Assembly (NCBI GenBank): GCA_002366565.1
Contig: DFBJ01000012.1
Span: forward strand, 652,277-716,276
Origin: Bacteriovoracaceae bacterium UBA3083
Lineage (GTDB): Bacteria > Bdellovibrionota > Bacteriovoracia > Bacteriovoracales > Bacteriovoracaceae
Reading direction: 5' to 3'
DNA length: 64,000 nucleotides
Positions within the stretch are counted from its first letter, which is position 1. Each line of letters begins with the position of its first letter. The notes below the pieces were generated by a model. That model was not told the origin of the DNA and did no database searches. It was given only the letters and a program-made list of their open reading frames with translations. The position numbers and the translations under genes are program-made. Of the stretch, positions 41,214 through 50,033 are shown in pieces.

Positions 41214-41535
41214 CTTCTTCTCCCTCTTTTTCGTAGAGATCTTTTAATATTAAATCCATCATTATTTTTATTCTTAATTGACTGTCGGTGTATTCATCAA
41301 AACTCTTCCAAAATTTTGGATTTATTTTTTGATCTAGAACCTTTTGCTCTTTTTCTCTCACAAGTTTCAAAATAGAAGCAAGTTGTTGAGCAGAGTAATT
41401 TTGTAATTCTTCCTTTCTCTTTTTAAAAAGATATTCTGATGACTTTAAATACTCTAATTCTTTAATCTCTTTATCATTAAAAAGTGGAGTACTTGCAAAG
41501 CTCATAGCTATAAATGTCACAATAATACCAATCAT
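41197..41535 (-). CDS. Small secreted coiled-coil protein, unknown
   Basis: 112 residues: a hydrophobic signal (MIGIIVTFIAMSFAS), then charged helix with heptads (EIKELEYLKSSEYLFKKRKEEL, SILKLVREKEQKVLDQ). No cysteines, no known domain. The 17-base overlap with the epimerase gene suggests cotranscription, but there is no functional link to see. The start lacks a clear ribosome binding site. Confidence 0.65.
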   Translation of the reverse strand: MIGIIVTFIAMSFASTPLFNDKEIKELEYLKSSEYLFKKRKEELQNYSAQQLASILKLVREKEQKVLDQKINPKFWKSFDEYTDSQLRIKIMMDLILKDLYEKEGEEDDRKR

Positions 41536-41567
41536 TGTGACATTCTATAGGATATTTTACATTTTTT

Positions 41568-43472
41568 CTAATCGAATGTTGGGGGGTCAATTGCCTCTGA
41601 GCAATCTGGATTACTCGGGTCAAATGAAGGAACAGCTGGAATGTCAGGAGGAGTACATACTCCGCTTGTACAATCACCAAAAGTTGGAACATTGTAACAT
41701 CTTAGGGCACACGTAGTTTGTCCTGTATTATCTGAACCAGTCTTAACAATAAAGCAATTTGGTACGTTTTCTTGACGACACCATTCTTTTGCCACACAAG
41801 TTTGTCCAGGAGACTTAGAGCAGAAGACTTGCTGATCTTCAGTATTTAAATGTACCGCACAACTACCAGTTGTTTGATTACAGCAGATACTTGAACACTC
41901 ATAGTCTGTAGAGCAGCTCTCACCTACACCTTTATTTCCAACAACTGGAACATCTTCTAAACACTGGCTAACTAGCTCTTTTGACCAACACCTATTGTTA
42001 AAGCAACATTCACTTCCACCACAAGTCTGACTTGAAGAACAAGTTTTCATGGAAGTATAAAGCACTTCCTGCCCTCTATAGTCAGTAAGACTTGGTCTAA
42101 TTAACTGAAGAACAATGTTATTTGATTGAGTAATAATTGTTTCATTTCCATCTGCATCTTTACTAAATAGTTCAACTCTAGCTGTAACATTACATGAGCT
42201 GAGTCCTTCTTGAGTTGTTGAATCATAATTAGTAGCTCTCATACTACAACCATTTACATATTCAGACTCACCACTTGCGGTAAGAGCAAGAATATCAAAC
42301 GAAGTTCCATCAAATGGAGTAGAAGTTCCAAAGTACTCTACACCAGATTGAAGGTCCATTTTACCAGCTCTAGGAAAAAGAAACGATTCATAACCATTTA
42401 CACCAAATGATTTCTTATAAATTCCTGTTGGTGCTGTAGAAGCATCTGTATCAGAAAAAATTGCGGCACCAGAAATTTGCCAACTACTTCTATCGATATC
42501 TCTATATGGACCGTAGTATGTGTAACATTCTTCACCAGCGACATCGCCACAAACTCCACCATTAGTATCTAATTTGACCCCATAACCTAAACCACCAGAA
42601 AAAGTTGTACCAAGGGCCTTCTCGTTAATTGATTGATTAATTGAGTCTGGAAGACATTTCTTTATTGAGTTTGAAAAAGGTTCAGATTCATAATCATTAC
42701 TACTAAGAGCAACATGAGGTTCAGATGGGAAAAAAGGAAGAGAAGCAGTATCAGTATCATAATAAAGACCAATATCTTCTATTCTAGCGTAAGTATACTT
42801 ACACACTTCTCCAGCAGTATCACAAGAGCTATTTCCCACTCCACTTTCAAAAGTTTTATCATCTATTGCATTAAGCCCTCTACAATATAAATTTGTATCT
42901 CTAGGGTCAGTAACAACATCAGTTAATCCACCAGACCTGTTCTCATCAGCATATTCGTTATAGTCAAATAAGTTATAAGAAAGTCTAATATCTTCAAATG
43001 GGTAACTGGCCATATCTAAAATAACAACTTCAACATCTGTCTGAGGTGTAATTCCAGGAGCACGACCAATTGTAGCTGGAATAGTGATAGGCTCATATTC
43101 CTTTCCAAAAACAAATCTAGCATAAACTAACCTGTCAGAGAGAGATGAAATATTAAGACCTGAAAGATAAAGAAGACCTGTAAAGTTCTTTGGGAGTGTT
43201 AATTTCTTTTTATAAGTTCCATCAAAAGGATCAACTAAATGCATGAGCTCAACTTGTGAGCCAAGTGAAGTAGTACCATCTCCACCGATAGTATCACTGC
43301 TTCCTGGAGTTGCTCCTGAGTTATCCCCAACATCTCCACCTACACCACCCGTAGAATCTAATGAAGTATTAGAAAATCTCGATGTTCTCGAAGATCCGCC
43401 CTCTCCTACACAAGAAGTTAGAAGGAGTGCACTTAATGTGATTAATGTAAGTAATCTCTTTGTCTCTGCCAT
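41568..43472 (-). CDS. Large cysteine-rich surface lipoprotein
   Basis: 634 residues: lipoprotein signal with lipobox LLTSC (about residue 21), a Gly/Ser/Thr-rich linker (22-75) that lifts the protein off the membrane, beta-rich domains with paired cysteines, and a C-terminal 170 residues with dense cysteines (GGSECCFNNRCW, YECSSICCNQTTGSC, GVGESCSTDYEC, CRQENVPNCF). The cysteine pattern resembles EGF/knottin-like modules. A long low-charge middle looks like repeats of extracellular beta structure. RBS AAGGGCAG. No enzymatic motif. Surface adhesion to prey is one possibility. Confidence 0.8.
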   Translation of the reverse strand: MAETKRLLTLITLSALLLTSCVGEGGSSRTSRFSNTSLDSTGGVGGDVGDNSGATPGSSDTIGGDGTTSLGSQVELMHLVDPFDGTYKKKLTLPKNFTGLLYLSGLNISSLSDRLVYARFVFGKEYEPITIPATIGRAPGITPQTDVEVVILDMASYPFEDIRLSYNLFDYNEYADENRSGGLTDVVTDPRDTNLYCRGLNAIDDKTFESGVGNSSCDTAGEVCKYTYARIEDIGLYYDTDTASLPFFPSEPHVALSSNDYESEPFSNSIKKCLPDSINQSINEKALGTTFSGGLGYGVKLDTNGGVCGDVAGEECYTYYGPYRDIDRSSWQISGAAIFSDTDASTAPTGIYKKSFGVNGYESFLFPRAGKMDLQSGVEYFGTSTPFDGTSFDILALTASGESEYVNGCSMRATNYDSTTQEGLSSCNVTARVELFSKDADGNETIITQSNNIVLQLIRPSLTDYRGQEVLYTSMKTCSSSQTCGGSECCFNNRCWSKELVSQCLEDVPVVGNKGVGESCSTDYECSSICCNQTTGSCAVHLNTEDQQVFCSKSPGQTCVAKEWCRQENVPNCFIVKTGSDNTGQTTCALRCYNVPTFGDCTSGVCTPPDIPAVPSFDPSNPDCSEAIDPPTFD

Positions 43473-43490
43473 GAAACTGCCCTTAAATTT

Positions 43491-43510
43491 GAACTCTTTA
43501 AATTGAGTTC
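43491..43510. promoter_or_regulatory. Inverted repeat upstream of surface lipoprotein gene
   Basis: GAACTC and GAGTTC (6-base arms, 8-base spacer) lie 19 bases before the lipoprotein ATG on the minus strand. Could be an operator or a 5' leader hairpin. The rest of the 275-base gap up to the HD-GYP stop at 43748 shows no convincing gene. Confidence 0.3.
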
Positions 43511-43747
43511 TCTAATAGACTTATCGACTTCAACTTCTTGTCACTTAAATCTTTCTCTTATTTTAAGGTGTTATGGCCCTATAGAGGCAAAGTTTTACCC
43601 TTGAACTTAGATATATCCTTACTTTCAGCCATTTACAGGAACTCTTTATAAAATTAATTTAGAGAGAAAAGTTGCTATAACTGACACAAGAACAAGGCAA
43701 TTTATTGTGATAGGGCCTATAAGAAAAAAGAGGTTTCTAAAAACTAA

Positions 43748-45019
43748 TTACTTAAAAGCTAACTCTAAAGCAGAATATATCTCTTTGAAATTTCCTTCTC
43801 TATTTGCAGCAGGAATAGATTCAATAATTTTGCGAAGCAGTTCAATATCTCTATTCTTACGACTTAATAATCTCATTGTTACAAATTCAGATAAAATAAA
43901 CACACAGCTCATTTTGCTAATCTGCGTGTTTGTTAGGGCCTTAGGAAATCCGCTTCCATCTCCATTTTCATGATGTTGCTCAATCATTGTAATAATATCA
44001 TTATCGATGAAGTTGAGCCCCTCTATCATTTCAGTACTAAAAATAGGATGCATTTTATATTTTGAAAAACTTAAGCTTCCATCATTACTTGTATTTTCTT
44101 CTTCAAGAACTTTCAAAGAAATATCGTGAAATGCAGCACACTTGATGAGCTTTCTTTCTACATTATTATTTCCCCAATCTAGGTTTTTAATAATCAATGC
44201 AGAAATCAAAGATGAAAGCATCATATGATTTAACTTAGTTGATAGTTTTAATTCTTCAATATATTGAGAGTCAGTATCAACAAGCGTACTAATTTCTCTA
44301 TAAACATCAATATGGCTATCAACGACACTAATAATTACGGTTTGTGGTATTTTTAAAGAAATCGAAAGAGGTACTAATGCCTTTATAATTAGAGAAGCAT
44401 AGTCAAACTCATTAGCGTTTAAACCTAGACTTGATTTTTGGATAATTCCACTAGCAACTTCTTTATAAAAATCAGCTGAATCTTCTTTTTTTATGAAGAG
44501 ATAGTTTCTTGTCTTATGACTATACTTTTCGACTTCACTTAGAGAAAGAATAGCTCCTCTTTTGAAAAGTTTTACATATTTATCATTTGTGATTCGTATA
44601 TATATATCACAGGGAGATGAAGATAAGTCCATACTCTCTTCAATTGAAATGGGGGTATATGGTGAGTCGTGTTCGATTCTATTAATCTTTAAAAATGACT
44701 CAAATGTAAAAAAATCAAACTCATCACTTTTTACAATATCACTTTTAGAAATAACAATAATTTTAGAATCTGGTTTTAGTTTACAAACTAAACTAATAAG
44801 TTTCTTTGAATCTCTATCAAAACTTGAGAAAAATAAAATAACACAATCTGTTGATTGTTTTTTTAAAGTATCTACAAAAGTAGATTCATCATCAAACACT
44901 GTATGATGACTAGCCCCAAGTTCAAATACTTTATCCGAAATAATATATGAAAAGTCATTATTCTTAGAATAAATCAAACATTTCAAATCATTGAGGTCTA
45001 TTTCTTTTACTTCTTCCAT
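43748..45019 (-). CDS. HD-GYP domain c-di-GMP phosphodiesterase-like protein
   Basis: 423 residues: an N-terminal receiver-like fold without the phospho-acceptor (CVILFFSSFDRD), a middle region of about 150 residues and a C-terminal HD-GYP domain. Metal and signature residues are His265 (TKLNHMML), His298-Asp299 (CAAFHDIS), His324 (YKMHPIF), and HHENGDGSGFP at 349-359, where GYP is replaced by GFP. Metal ligands are kept, so c-di-GMP hydrolysis is likely, but the Tyr change and the degenerate N-domain make activity and control uncertain. It opposes the diguanylate cyclase encoded at 23-24 kb. Monocistronic in appearance. Confidence 0.85.
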   Translation of the reverse strand: MEEVKEIDLNDLKCLIYSKNNDFSYIISDKVFELGASHHTVFDDESTFVDTLKKQSTDCVILFFSSFDRDSKKLISLVCKLKPDSKIIVISKSDIVKSDEFDFFTFESFLKINRIEHDSPYTPISIEESMDLSSSPCDIYIRITNDKYVKLFKRGAILSLSEVEKYSHKTRNYLFIKKEDSADFYKEVASGIIQKSSLGLNANEFDYASLIIKALVPLSISLKIPQTVIISVVDSHIDVYREISTLVDTDSQYIEELKLSTKLNHMMLSSLISALIIKNLDWGNNNVERKLIKCAAFHDISLKVLEEENTSNDGSLSFSKYKMHPIFSTEMIEGLNFIDNDIITMIEQHHENGDGSGFPKALTNTQISKMSCVFILSEFVTMRLLSRKNRDIELLRKIIESIPAANREGNFKEIYSALELAFK

Positions 45020-45074
45020 ACCCTATTATTCTACTATAAAAACAGACTCATCACAGCAGCATTTTAGAATAAGT

Positions 45075-45701
45075 TTAATTAGAACTTAATTTTTTATAAA
45101 GAAAGACAGTAACACTAAAGAGGTAAAGGTCTACAAGAACAACAAGTAAGTTAGAAAGAATAATACCGAGGTACTTAAGTAAAGTACTCGTATTTGCTTC
45201 AGCAATAACTCCCATAGACCAAAAATCTACGGCCATAAGAAGAAGTAAAGAGATCCCAATTACAAATACACTCCAAGGAGATTTTTTCACCAAATCCTTA
45301 CTCTTCTTAAAGTAACCTCCATCGGCCTTCCCCTCTAAAGCAATGATTGGAGCAAAGTAAAAAATAGTTAGGATATAAAGCCCTGGAACAATTAGAAGAA
45401 CTGAACCAAGTAAGTAGAGTACTGAGTATAGGATATTTATTCGAAGGTATGTGAAGAAGTTTAATGTATTTAACTTATTTATACCGAGAAGATTATTTAA
45501 AATTAGAGAATAAAAGAAACACGTACCGACAGTTTCAACAAGCCCATGGACTATGAGTGCCGTTTCACTTGTTGCCCCAATAAAGTCTCTAGATAAATCT
45601 AGAACAATAGAGAATAAGAAAAGAAGAATCAAAACGAGAAAGTTTCTTTGAAATTGTTCTTTATAATTTTCAACTGAATACTTCAAAGAAAGTAAGAGCA
45701 T
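45075..45701 (-). CDS. Polytopic membrane protein, unknown
   Basis: 208 residues with about six hydrophobic helices (NFLVLILLFLFSIVLDL, NILYSVLYLLGSVLLIVPG and others). The motif IVPGLYILTIFYFAPIIALEG with a following KKSKDLVKKSPWSVF is the pattern of the YciC/glycerophosphodiesterase membrane-domain family. No catalytic residues are seen. It starts in a TAATG overlap with the asparaginase-like gene. Confidence 0.75.
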   Translation of the reverse strand: MLLLSLKYSVENYKEQFQRNFLVLILLFLFSIVLDLSRDFIGATSETALIVHGLVETVGTCFFYSLILNNLLGINKLNTLNFFTYLRINILYSVLYLLGSVLLIVPGLYILTIFYFAPIIALEGKADGGYFKKSKDLVKKSPWSVFVIGISLLLLMAVDFWSMGVIAEANTSTLLKYLGIILSNLLVVLVDLYLFSVTVFLYKKLSSN

Positions 45702-46243
45702 TAATAGGCCTCAAATGTTTTTTTATTTCTATTCTTTCTTACACCTGGAACAGCGAAAACTCTATTATGAAATGAAATGTAAACACCTGGCTTTAGTAAT
45801 TTAGACGCTAGAATTGCCTCAGTTACATTTTGTCTGGCATCACTATCATCAAAGCCCATTGGCTTCATAGCTCCAGTAAATACAATAGGACTTGTAACAT
45901 TTGGGATCTCATTAAAGCAATGCTCAGCAGTCTTTGCCATTGTATCAGTTCCGTGAAGAACTATAATTGGCCATCCTTTCTCTAACTGAACTTTAAGAGA
46001 GTTCGTGACAATTGCGCGATCAAAATCAGTCATATTCAAAGAATCTTTAGATAAGATAGAATGAACATGAAGCTTGGTATAAGGCATTCTCAGCTTTTTA
46101 AGGATTATATGCTTAATAATGCTATCTTTATTCTCTAAAGAACCATCATACTCATCATAAGATTTCTCAATTGTGCCACCAGTCGTAAGAACAATTACAT
46201 TCTGCGCCATATTTAGAACGTCATTTTGAATATCTGAAGTCAT
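45701..46243 (-). CDS. Short asparaginase-like protein (N-terminal domain only)
   Basis: The product matches only the N-terminal, catalytic half of L-asparaginases: VIVLTTGGTIEKSYD with the nucleophile threonine, and VLHGTDTMAKTAEH with the second Thr and Asp, then PIVFTGAMKPMG. The C-terminal domain (another 130 residues) is absent and the protein ends in RNKKTFEAY. Short proteins of this type exist as a separate group, so this may not be a truncation. Start: ATG at 46243 has GTGGA upstream; ATGs at 46210 and 46264 are alternatives, the former closest to relatives. Activity and substrate uncertain. Confidence 0.75.
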   Translation of the reverse strand: MTSDIQNDVLNMAQNVIVLTTGGTIEKSYDEYDGSLENKDSIIKHIILKKLRMPYTKLHVHSILSKDSLNMTDFDRAIVTNSLKVQLEKGWPIIVLHGTDTMAKTAEHCFNEIPNVTSPIVFTGAMKPMGFDDSDARQNVTEAILASKLLKPGVYISFHNRVFAVPGVRKNRNKKTFEAY

Positions 46244-46342
46244 ACAAATCCACTGGAATATCAAATACTTACAGTATTATTTATCATTTTTAATAATTAT
46301 CTCTATATATCGCTTAAAAAGAACACCTTTGTAAAGAAAGTG

Positions 46343-46375
46343 CCCTTGACGCTGGAGAATTTACAACCATATTTA
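46343..46375 (+). promoter_or_regulatory. Candidate heat-shock or sigma70 promoter of htpG
   Basis: CCCTTGAC at 46343-46350 and CCATATTTA at 46367-46375 resemble sigma32 elements (CTTGAA and CCCATNT, 16-base spacing). The same region can be read as sigma70 TTGACG (46346-46351) and TATTTA (46370-46375) spaced by 18. It lies 44 bases before htpG. Confidence 0.45.
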
Positions 46376-46418
46376 AAAAGTAATTATTTAACTAAATAAA
46401 CTCATACAAGGAGCAGAC

Positions 46419-48356
46419 ATGACTGAGAGAAAAGGAAATATCTCCGTTAACACATCCGACATCTTCCCTATTATTAAGAAATGGCTTTATTCTGAGCACG
46501 ACATCTTTATTCGTGAACTAGTTGCTAACGCAACAGATGCCATTACAAAGAGACATACTCTTTCTAGAAACCTTAATGTTGAAATTCCAGAAGGAAACAT
46601 CGACATTACAGTTAATAAAGATAACAAGTTAATTACTATTACTGATAATGGTATTGGTATGAGTGAAGCAGATATTGAAAAATATATTGCTCAACTAGCT
46701 TTTTCTGGTGCAGAAGAGTTTGTAAAAAAACTGAAAGATGAAGGAAGCGAAGACGGACAAGATATTATTGGTAAGTTTGGTCTTGGTTTCTACTCTGCAT
46801 TCATGGTTGCAGACAAAGTTGAAATTGAATCACTTTCTATGAACGAAGGTTCAACTGCTACAAAGTGGACATGCGAAGGTGATACTGAATATACATTCTC
46901 TGAATCAACTAAGAAAACAGTTGGGACAACAATCTATCTTCATATCAACGAAGAAAGTGAAGAGTTCCTTAACGAGTGGAAACTTACACAGACTTTAAGA
47001 AATCACTGTGATTATATGCCATACTCAATCGGTGTTCTCGATGAAATGAAACCACCTCAAAAGCCTTTAAAAGATGATGGAACCGTTGATGAAGATGCTC
47101 CAGCTGTTGCAGCGACTCCAGTAATCATTAATGAAACAAAGCCTATTTGGAAAAGAGATCCAAAAGAGTTAAAAGACGAAGACTATAAAGAATTCTATAG
47201 AAAACTATTCCCAATGGATGGTGATCCATTATTTTGGATTCACTTAAAAGTAGACCACCCATTTACTCTAGAAGGAATACTTTTCTTTCCTAAATTCAAT
47301 CCTACAAAGCCTCAAAATGAGCACAATATTAGACTATACTGTAAGCAAGTATTTGTTTCAGACAATGTTAAAAATGTAATTCCAGACTTCTTATCTCTTC
47401 TTAGAGGTAGTATCGACTCTACTGATATTCCACTTAATGTTTCAAGATCTTCTCTTCAAGGAGACCCAAATGTTCAAAAGATTTCAAACTACGTTGTAAA
47501 GAAAGTTGCTGAAGCATTAAAAGTACTATTTAAAAAAGACAGACCAAAGTTTGAAACAATTTGGGAAGATATTCACTTATTCATTAAGTACGGTTGTGTA
47601 AGCGATCCAAAATTTGATGACTTAATGAGAGAAAGAGTTGTTTATAAAGCATCTAACGGTAAGTACTTAACTCTTGGTGAATACCTTGAAGCAACTCCAG
47701 AGAAGTATAAAGAAAAGATGAAAGGAAAGATTCTCTATTTCGAAAAAGAGAAGTCTGATGCATCTTTAAAGAAACAACTTCTTGCTGAAGGAATTCTTGC
47801 GATAGAGTGTGATGATCATATTGACCCTCACTTCTTCCAACATACTGAAACAAAAAAGATTGGAGATGAAACTCTACAATTTGTTTCTGTAGACTCTGAG
47901 TTCAGCAACCTTCTTGAGAGTGAGAATACAACTGAAGAAGATATGAAGATCAAAGATCTATTTAGCAATATCTTAGCGCCTGTTAAAGAAGGTGAAGAAG
48001 CTCCTGCTGACAGTAATGATGTTGAAATCTCTAAGCTTTCAGGATCAACAACTCCAGCTTACTTCAAAGTTGATGAGCAAATGAAACGTTTTGCAAAAAT
48101 GGCACAAAGTATGGGTCAACAAGGTGGAATGTTTCCAACGAAGAAAACTCTTGTGATTAACCCATCAAGCCCTCTTATTCAGAATGCTCTTAAAATTCAT
48201 GAAAAAGGTGGAAATGATCAACTTGTAGAAAAAATCTGTCATCACGTTGAAGACCTAGCACTTATTTCGAGTGAAGGTTTAAAGCCAGATGAAAAAGAAA
48301 TTTTCATCACAAGAACTCAAGACTTAATGCAAGAATTAACTACATTAGCTCTATAA
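46419..48356 (+). CDS. htpG: Hsp90 chaperone HtpG
   Basis: Bacterial Hsp90 of 645 residues. N-terminal GHKL ATPase: YSEHDIFIRELVANATDAI, TDNGIGMSEADIEKY and GQDIIGKFGLGFYSAFMVADKV. Middle domain from about residue 240, with KVDHPFTLEGILFFPKFNP and LPLNVSRSSLQGD-type block (IPLNVSRSSLQGDP), and the C-terminal dimer domain to the end. Start ATG with AAGGAG. Like other HtpG it lacks the eukaryotic MEEVD tail. Preceded by a promoter-like sequence, followed by a strong terminator. A cytosolic stress chaperone. Confidence 0.96.
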   Translation: MTERKGNISVNTSDIFPIIKKWLYSEHDIFIRELVANATDAITKRHTLSRNLNVEIPEGNIDITVNKDNKLITITDNGIGMSEADIEKYIAQLAFSGAEEFVKKLKDEGSEDGQDIIGKFGLGFYSAFMVADKVEIESLSMNEGSTATKWTCEGDTEYTFSESTKKTVGTTIYLHINEESEEFLNEWKLTQTLRNHCDYMPYSIGVLDEMKPPQKPLKDDGTVDEDAPAVAATPVIINETKPIWKRDPKELKDEDYKEFYRKLFPMDGDPLFWIHLKVDHPFTLEGILFFPKFNPTKPQNEHNIRLYCKQVFVSDNVKNVIPDFLSLLRGSIDSTDIPLNVSRSSLQGDPNVQKISNYVVKKVAEALKVLFKKDRPKFETIWEDIHLFIKYGCVSDPKFDDLMRERVVYKASNGKYLTLGEYLEATPEKYKEKMKGKILYFEKEKSDASLKKQLLAEGILAIECDDHIDPHFFQHTETKKIGDETLQFVSVDSEFSNLLESENTTEEDMKIKDLFSNILAPVKEGEEAPADSNDVEISKLSGSTTPAYFKVDEQMKRFAKMAQSMGQQGGMFPTKKTLVINPSSPLIQNALKIHEKGGNDQLVEKICHHVEDLALISSEGLKPDEKEIFITRTQDLMQELTTLAL

Positions 48357-48362
48357 TACAAT

Positions 48363-48390
48363 TAGGCCCAAGATTTCTTGGGCCTATCCT
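48363..48390. terminator. Terminator after htpG
   Basis: Perfect 11-base arms TAGGCCCAAGA (48363-48373) and TCTTGGGCCTA (48376-48386), two-base centre, followed by TCCTTTC. Sits between htpG and the convergent small secreted gene and may serve both. Confidence 0.85.
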
Positions 48391-48394
48391 TTCT

Positions 48395-48730
48395 TTATTT
48401 ACATTTATTTATCTTTATTTTAACACTCTCTTTCTTAGGACTACTACACTCTCCAGTATCTGGATTGTAGAATTTTAAATCAAAAGAAACTGAGTTATCT
48501 TTGACCTTGATTTTATCAAAGTCACAAAAGTTATCATTGTACAGTTCGGTTTTCTTACCATTACAGTCTGTAGATACGACTAGTTTTCTTCTTCTACTTA
48601 CAGGCTCTCCAATATATGTCTTCTCAATCAATAGGTCTTGACCGGCAACTGAGATATCAATACTCAACTCCTGCTCTGCATTTGCACCGAATGTAAGTAA
48701 GATTAAAGTAAGCCCAAATAGTTTTTTCAT
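48395..48730 (-). CDS. Small secreted protein, unknown
   Basis: 111 residues with a clear signal peptide (MKKLFGLTLILLTFGANA) and a beta-rich mature domain containing four cysteines (DCNGK, DNFCDF, ECSSPK, NKCK), likely two disulfides. VSFDLKFYNPDTGECSSPK suggests an immunoglobulin-like or small adhesin fold, but no family is recognised. Convergent with htpG. RBS AGGATAT. Confidence 0.75.
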   Translation of the reverse strand: MKKLFGLTLILLTFGANAEQELSIDISVAGQDLLIEKTYIGEPVSRRRKLVVSTDCNGKKTELYNDNFCDFDKIKVKDNSVSFDLKFYNPDTGECSSPKKESVKIKINKCK

Positions 48731-49050
48731 ATATCCTCACCTAATTAATAATTTCTTATTTTTAATACTACCATCAATTCTTATTCTAAATGATATAGAT
48801 CAGTTGTTTCTTCCTATAAAAGTGCCAACTATTCTTTTCACTTAAAAATATTTCTCTTAACGATGCTCTCTTTTCTATATTGATTCTAAATACTTAAAAA
48901 TACGAGCAACAATCTACTAATCGACCAAAACTGAGTAAATATAAAGAAGAACTCACCTTTTTATTTCATTAAAAGCAACCCCTTACTCTACAATTGAATA
49001 AAAGGGCCTAAAAACTTAATATAATAGTGTTTTATTACGATAGGAAAGTA
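48731..49050. other. 320-base intergenic region without gene
   Basis: AT-rich spacer between divergent genes. I see no open frame with a ribosome binding site, no tRNA and no repeat. A TATAAT lies at 49020-49025, a likely -10 of the lipoprotein gene at 49051; TTGAAT is 20 bases upstream, too far for a canonical -35. Confidence 0.55.
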
Positions 49051-49968
49051 ATGAAGAAGTGTGTTTTAATATTTATCTTTATTTTATCTAGCTGTAAGAA
49101 TAATACTAATAGTCAGCTTATGCCTTTTCCTAAGGATCATAAGCCCATACTAACACAGCATCAAGAACTGATAAAAGATCTCTATACTGGAGATGACGAT
49201 TTTTCTAAAAGTCTAAACACCTATATGTCAGGTCCTACTTCGCAAATAGCACTATCTAGACCAGATAGCCCTTCTTCTAATTGTAACCTTGCTATCTATA
49301 ATGAGATCAACACCATGAATGAAGAAGTTCACGAAGATGTTGATTTTCAGGACTTTCTTGAACTTGCTCCAAAAAATGAGCGTATGAATGGCTTCCCTCT
49401 CACAATCGACTATTCTGGAGCAGGATCCATAAAGGGCGAAGAACAAGTTATATGGGATGAATGTAAAGGTATTAAATCAAACTATGATGATGGTGCTCAA
49501 AGCTCAACTTGTAAAAAGAGAAAGGTCTCAAAAGAATTTATAACATTCTTTGATAAGAACTTTGCATCTTGTGTACAGACGGCAGTTAAAGGATATAAAG
49601 AAGGTAATAATCAAGCAATTGATGAAATAAAATTCTCGCATGCCGGAATTGCTGGAGATCCACGACACTCAAATAGAAGTTATCACTCAGTAAATAGAGC
49701 TATGGACATTAGATCAATCTCTTACGTACAAGATGGAAAGAAAGTAACGTTGAAAGTTTCAGATCAAAAGAAATCTCCTACTAAAGAATTCTTTGAAAAA
49801 TTTAGAAAATGCTGGAGTGAGAAAATTATTGAAACAAGTAATAAGTGTCCAGGAAGTTCGAATAAAGGTTCAATAGGACACGAACATAAAAATCATCAAC
49901 ATCACCTCCACCTCTCTCTTCCTTACTGTCCAAGGTATCACAATGGAAGTAAATACTTTTTAAAATAA
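49051..49968 (+). CDS. Lipoprotein with M15-like (D-Ala-D-Ala peptidase) C-terminal domain
   Basis: The ATG at 49051 follows AGGAAAGTA and begins a lipoprotein signal (MKKCVLIFIFILSSC); a GTG at 49027 would add eight residues before it. The C-terminal half has the zinc-ligand spacing of M15 peptidases: SNRSYHSVNRAMDIRS gives S-x-H-x5-A-x-D, and later a histidine-rich GHEHKNHQHHLHLSLP gives the HxH. These enzymes cleave D-Ala-D-Ala or related cross-links of peptidoglycan. The first half (50-150) has no recognised domain. A zinc peptidoglycan peptidase is likely; it could also be the related extensin-like group. Confidence 0.7.
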   Translation: MKKCVLIFIFILSSCKNNTNSQLMPFPKDHKPILTQHQELIKDLYTGDDDFSKSLNTYMSGPTSQIALSRPDSPSSNCNLAIYNEINTMNEEVHEDVDFQDFLELAPKNERMNGFPLTIDYSGAGSIKGEEQVIWDECKGIKSNYDDGAQSSTCKKRKVSKEFITFFDKNFASCVQTAVKGYKEGNNQAIDEIKFSHAGIAGDPRHSNRSYHSVNRAMDIRSISYVQDGKKVTLKVSDQKKSPTKEFFEKFRKCWSEKIIETSNKCPGSSNKGSIGHEHKNHQHHLHLSLPYCPRYHNGSKYFLK

Positions 49969-49999
49969 AAAAGGCCCAAATTTTCTATTGGGCCCTCTT
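49969..49999. terminator. Bidirectional terminator
   Basis: GGCCCAA (49973-49979) and TTGGGCC (49988-49994) form a 7-base stem with an 8-base loop. An A-rich run lies on the left and CTCTTT on the right, between the lipoprotein and the convergent DksA-type gene. Confidence 0.75.
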
Positions 50000-50033
50000 T
50001 AAAGAAAATAGGGGACTTTTTCTTATTAATTAT

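Noticed and set aside
43600..43660. 17-codon frame beginning MAESKDIS on the minus strand
   Set aside because: No ribosome binding site and very short; treated as chance.
45701..46264. Frameshifted asparaginase pseudogene
   Set aside because: No continuation of the C-terminal domain appears in any frame downstream; the next gene is a membrane protein in a tight TAATG overlap.
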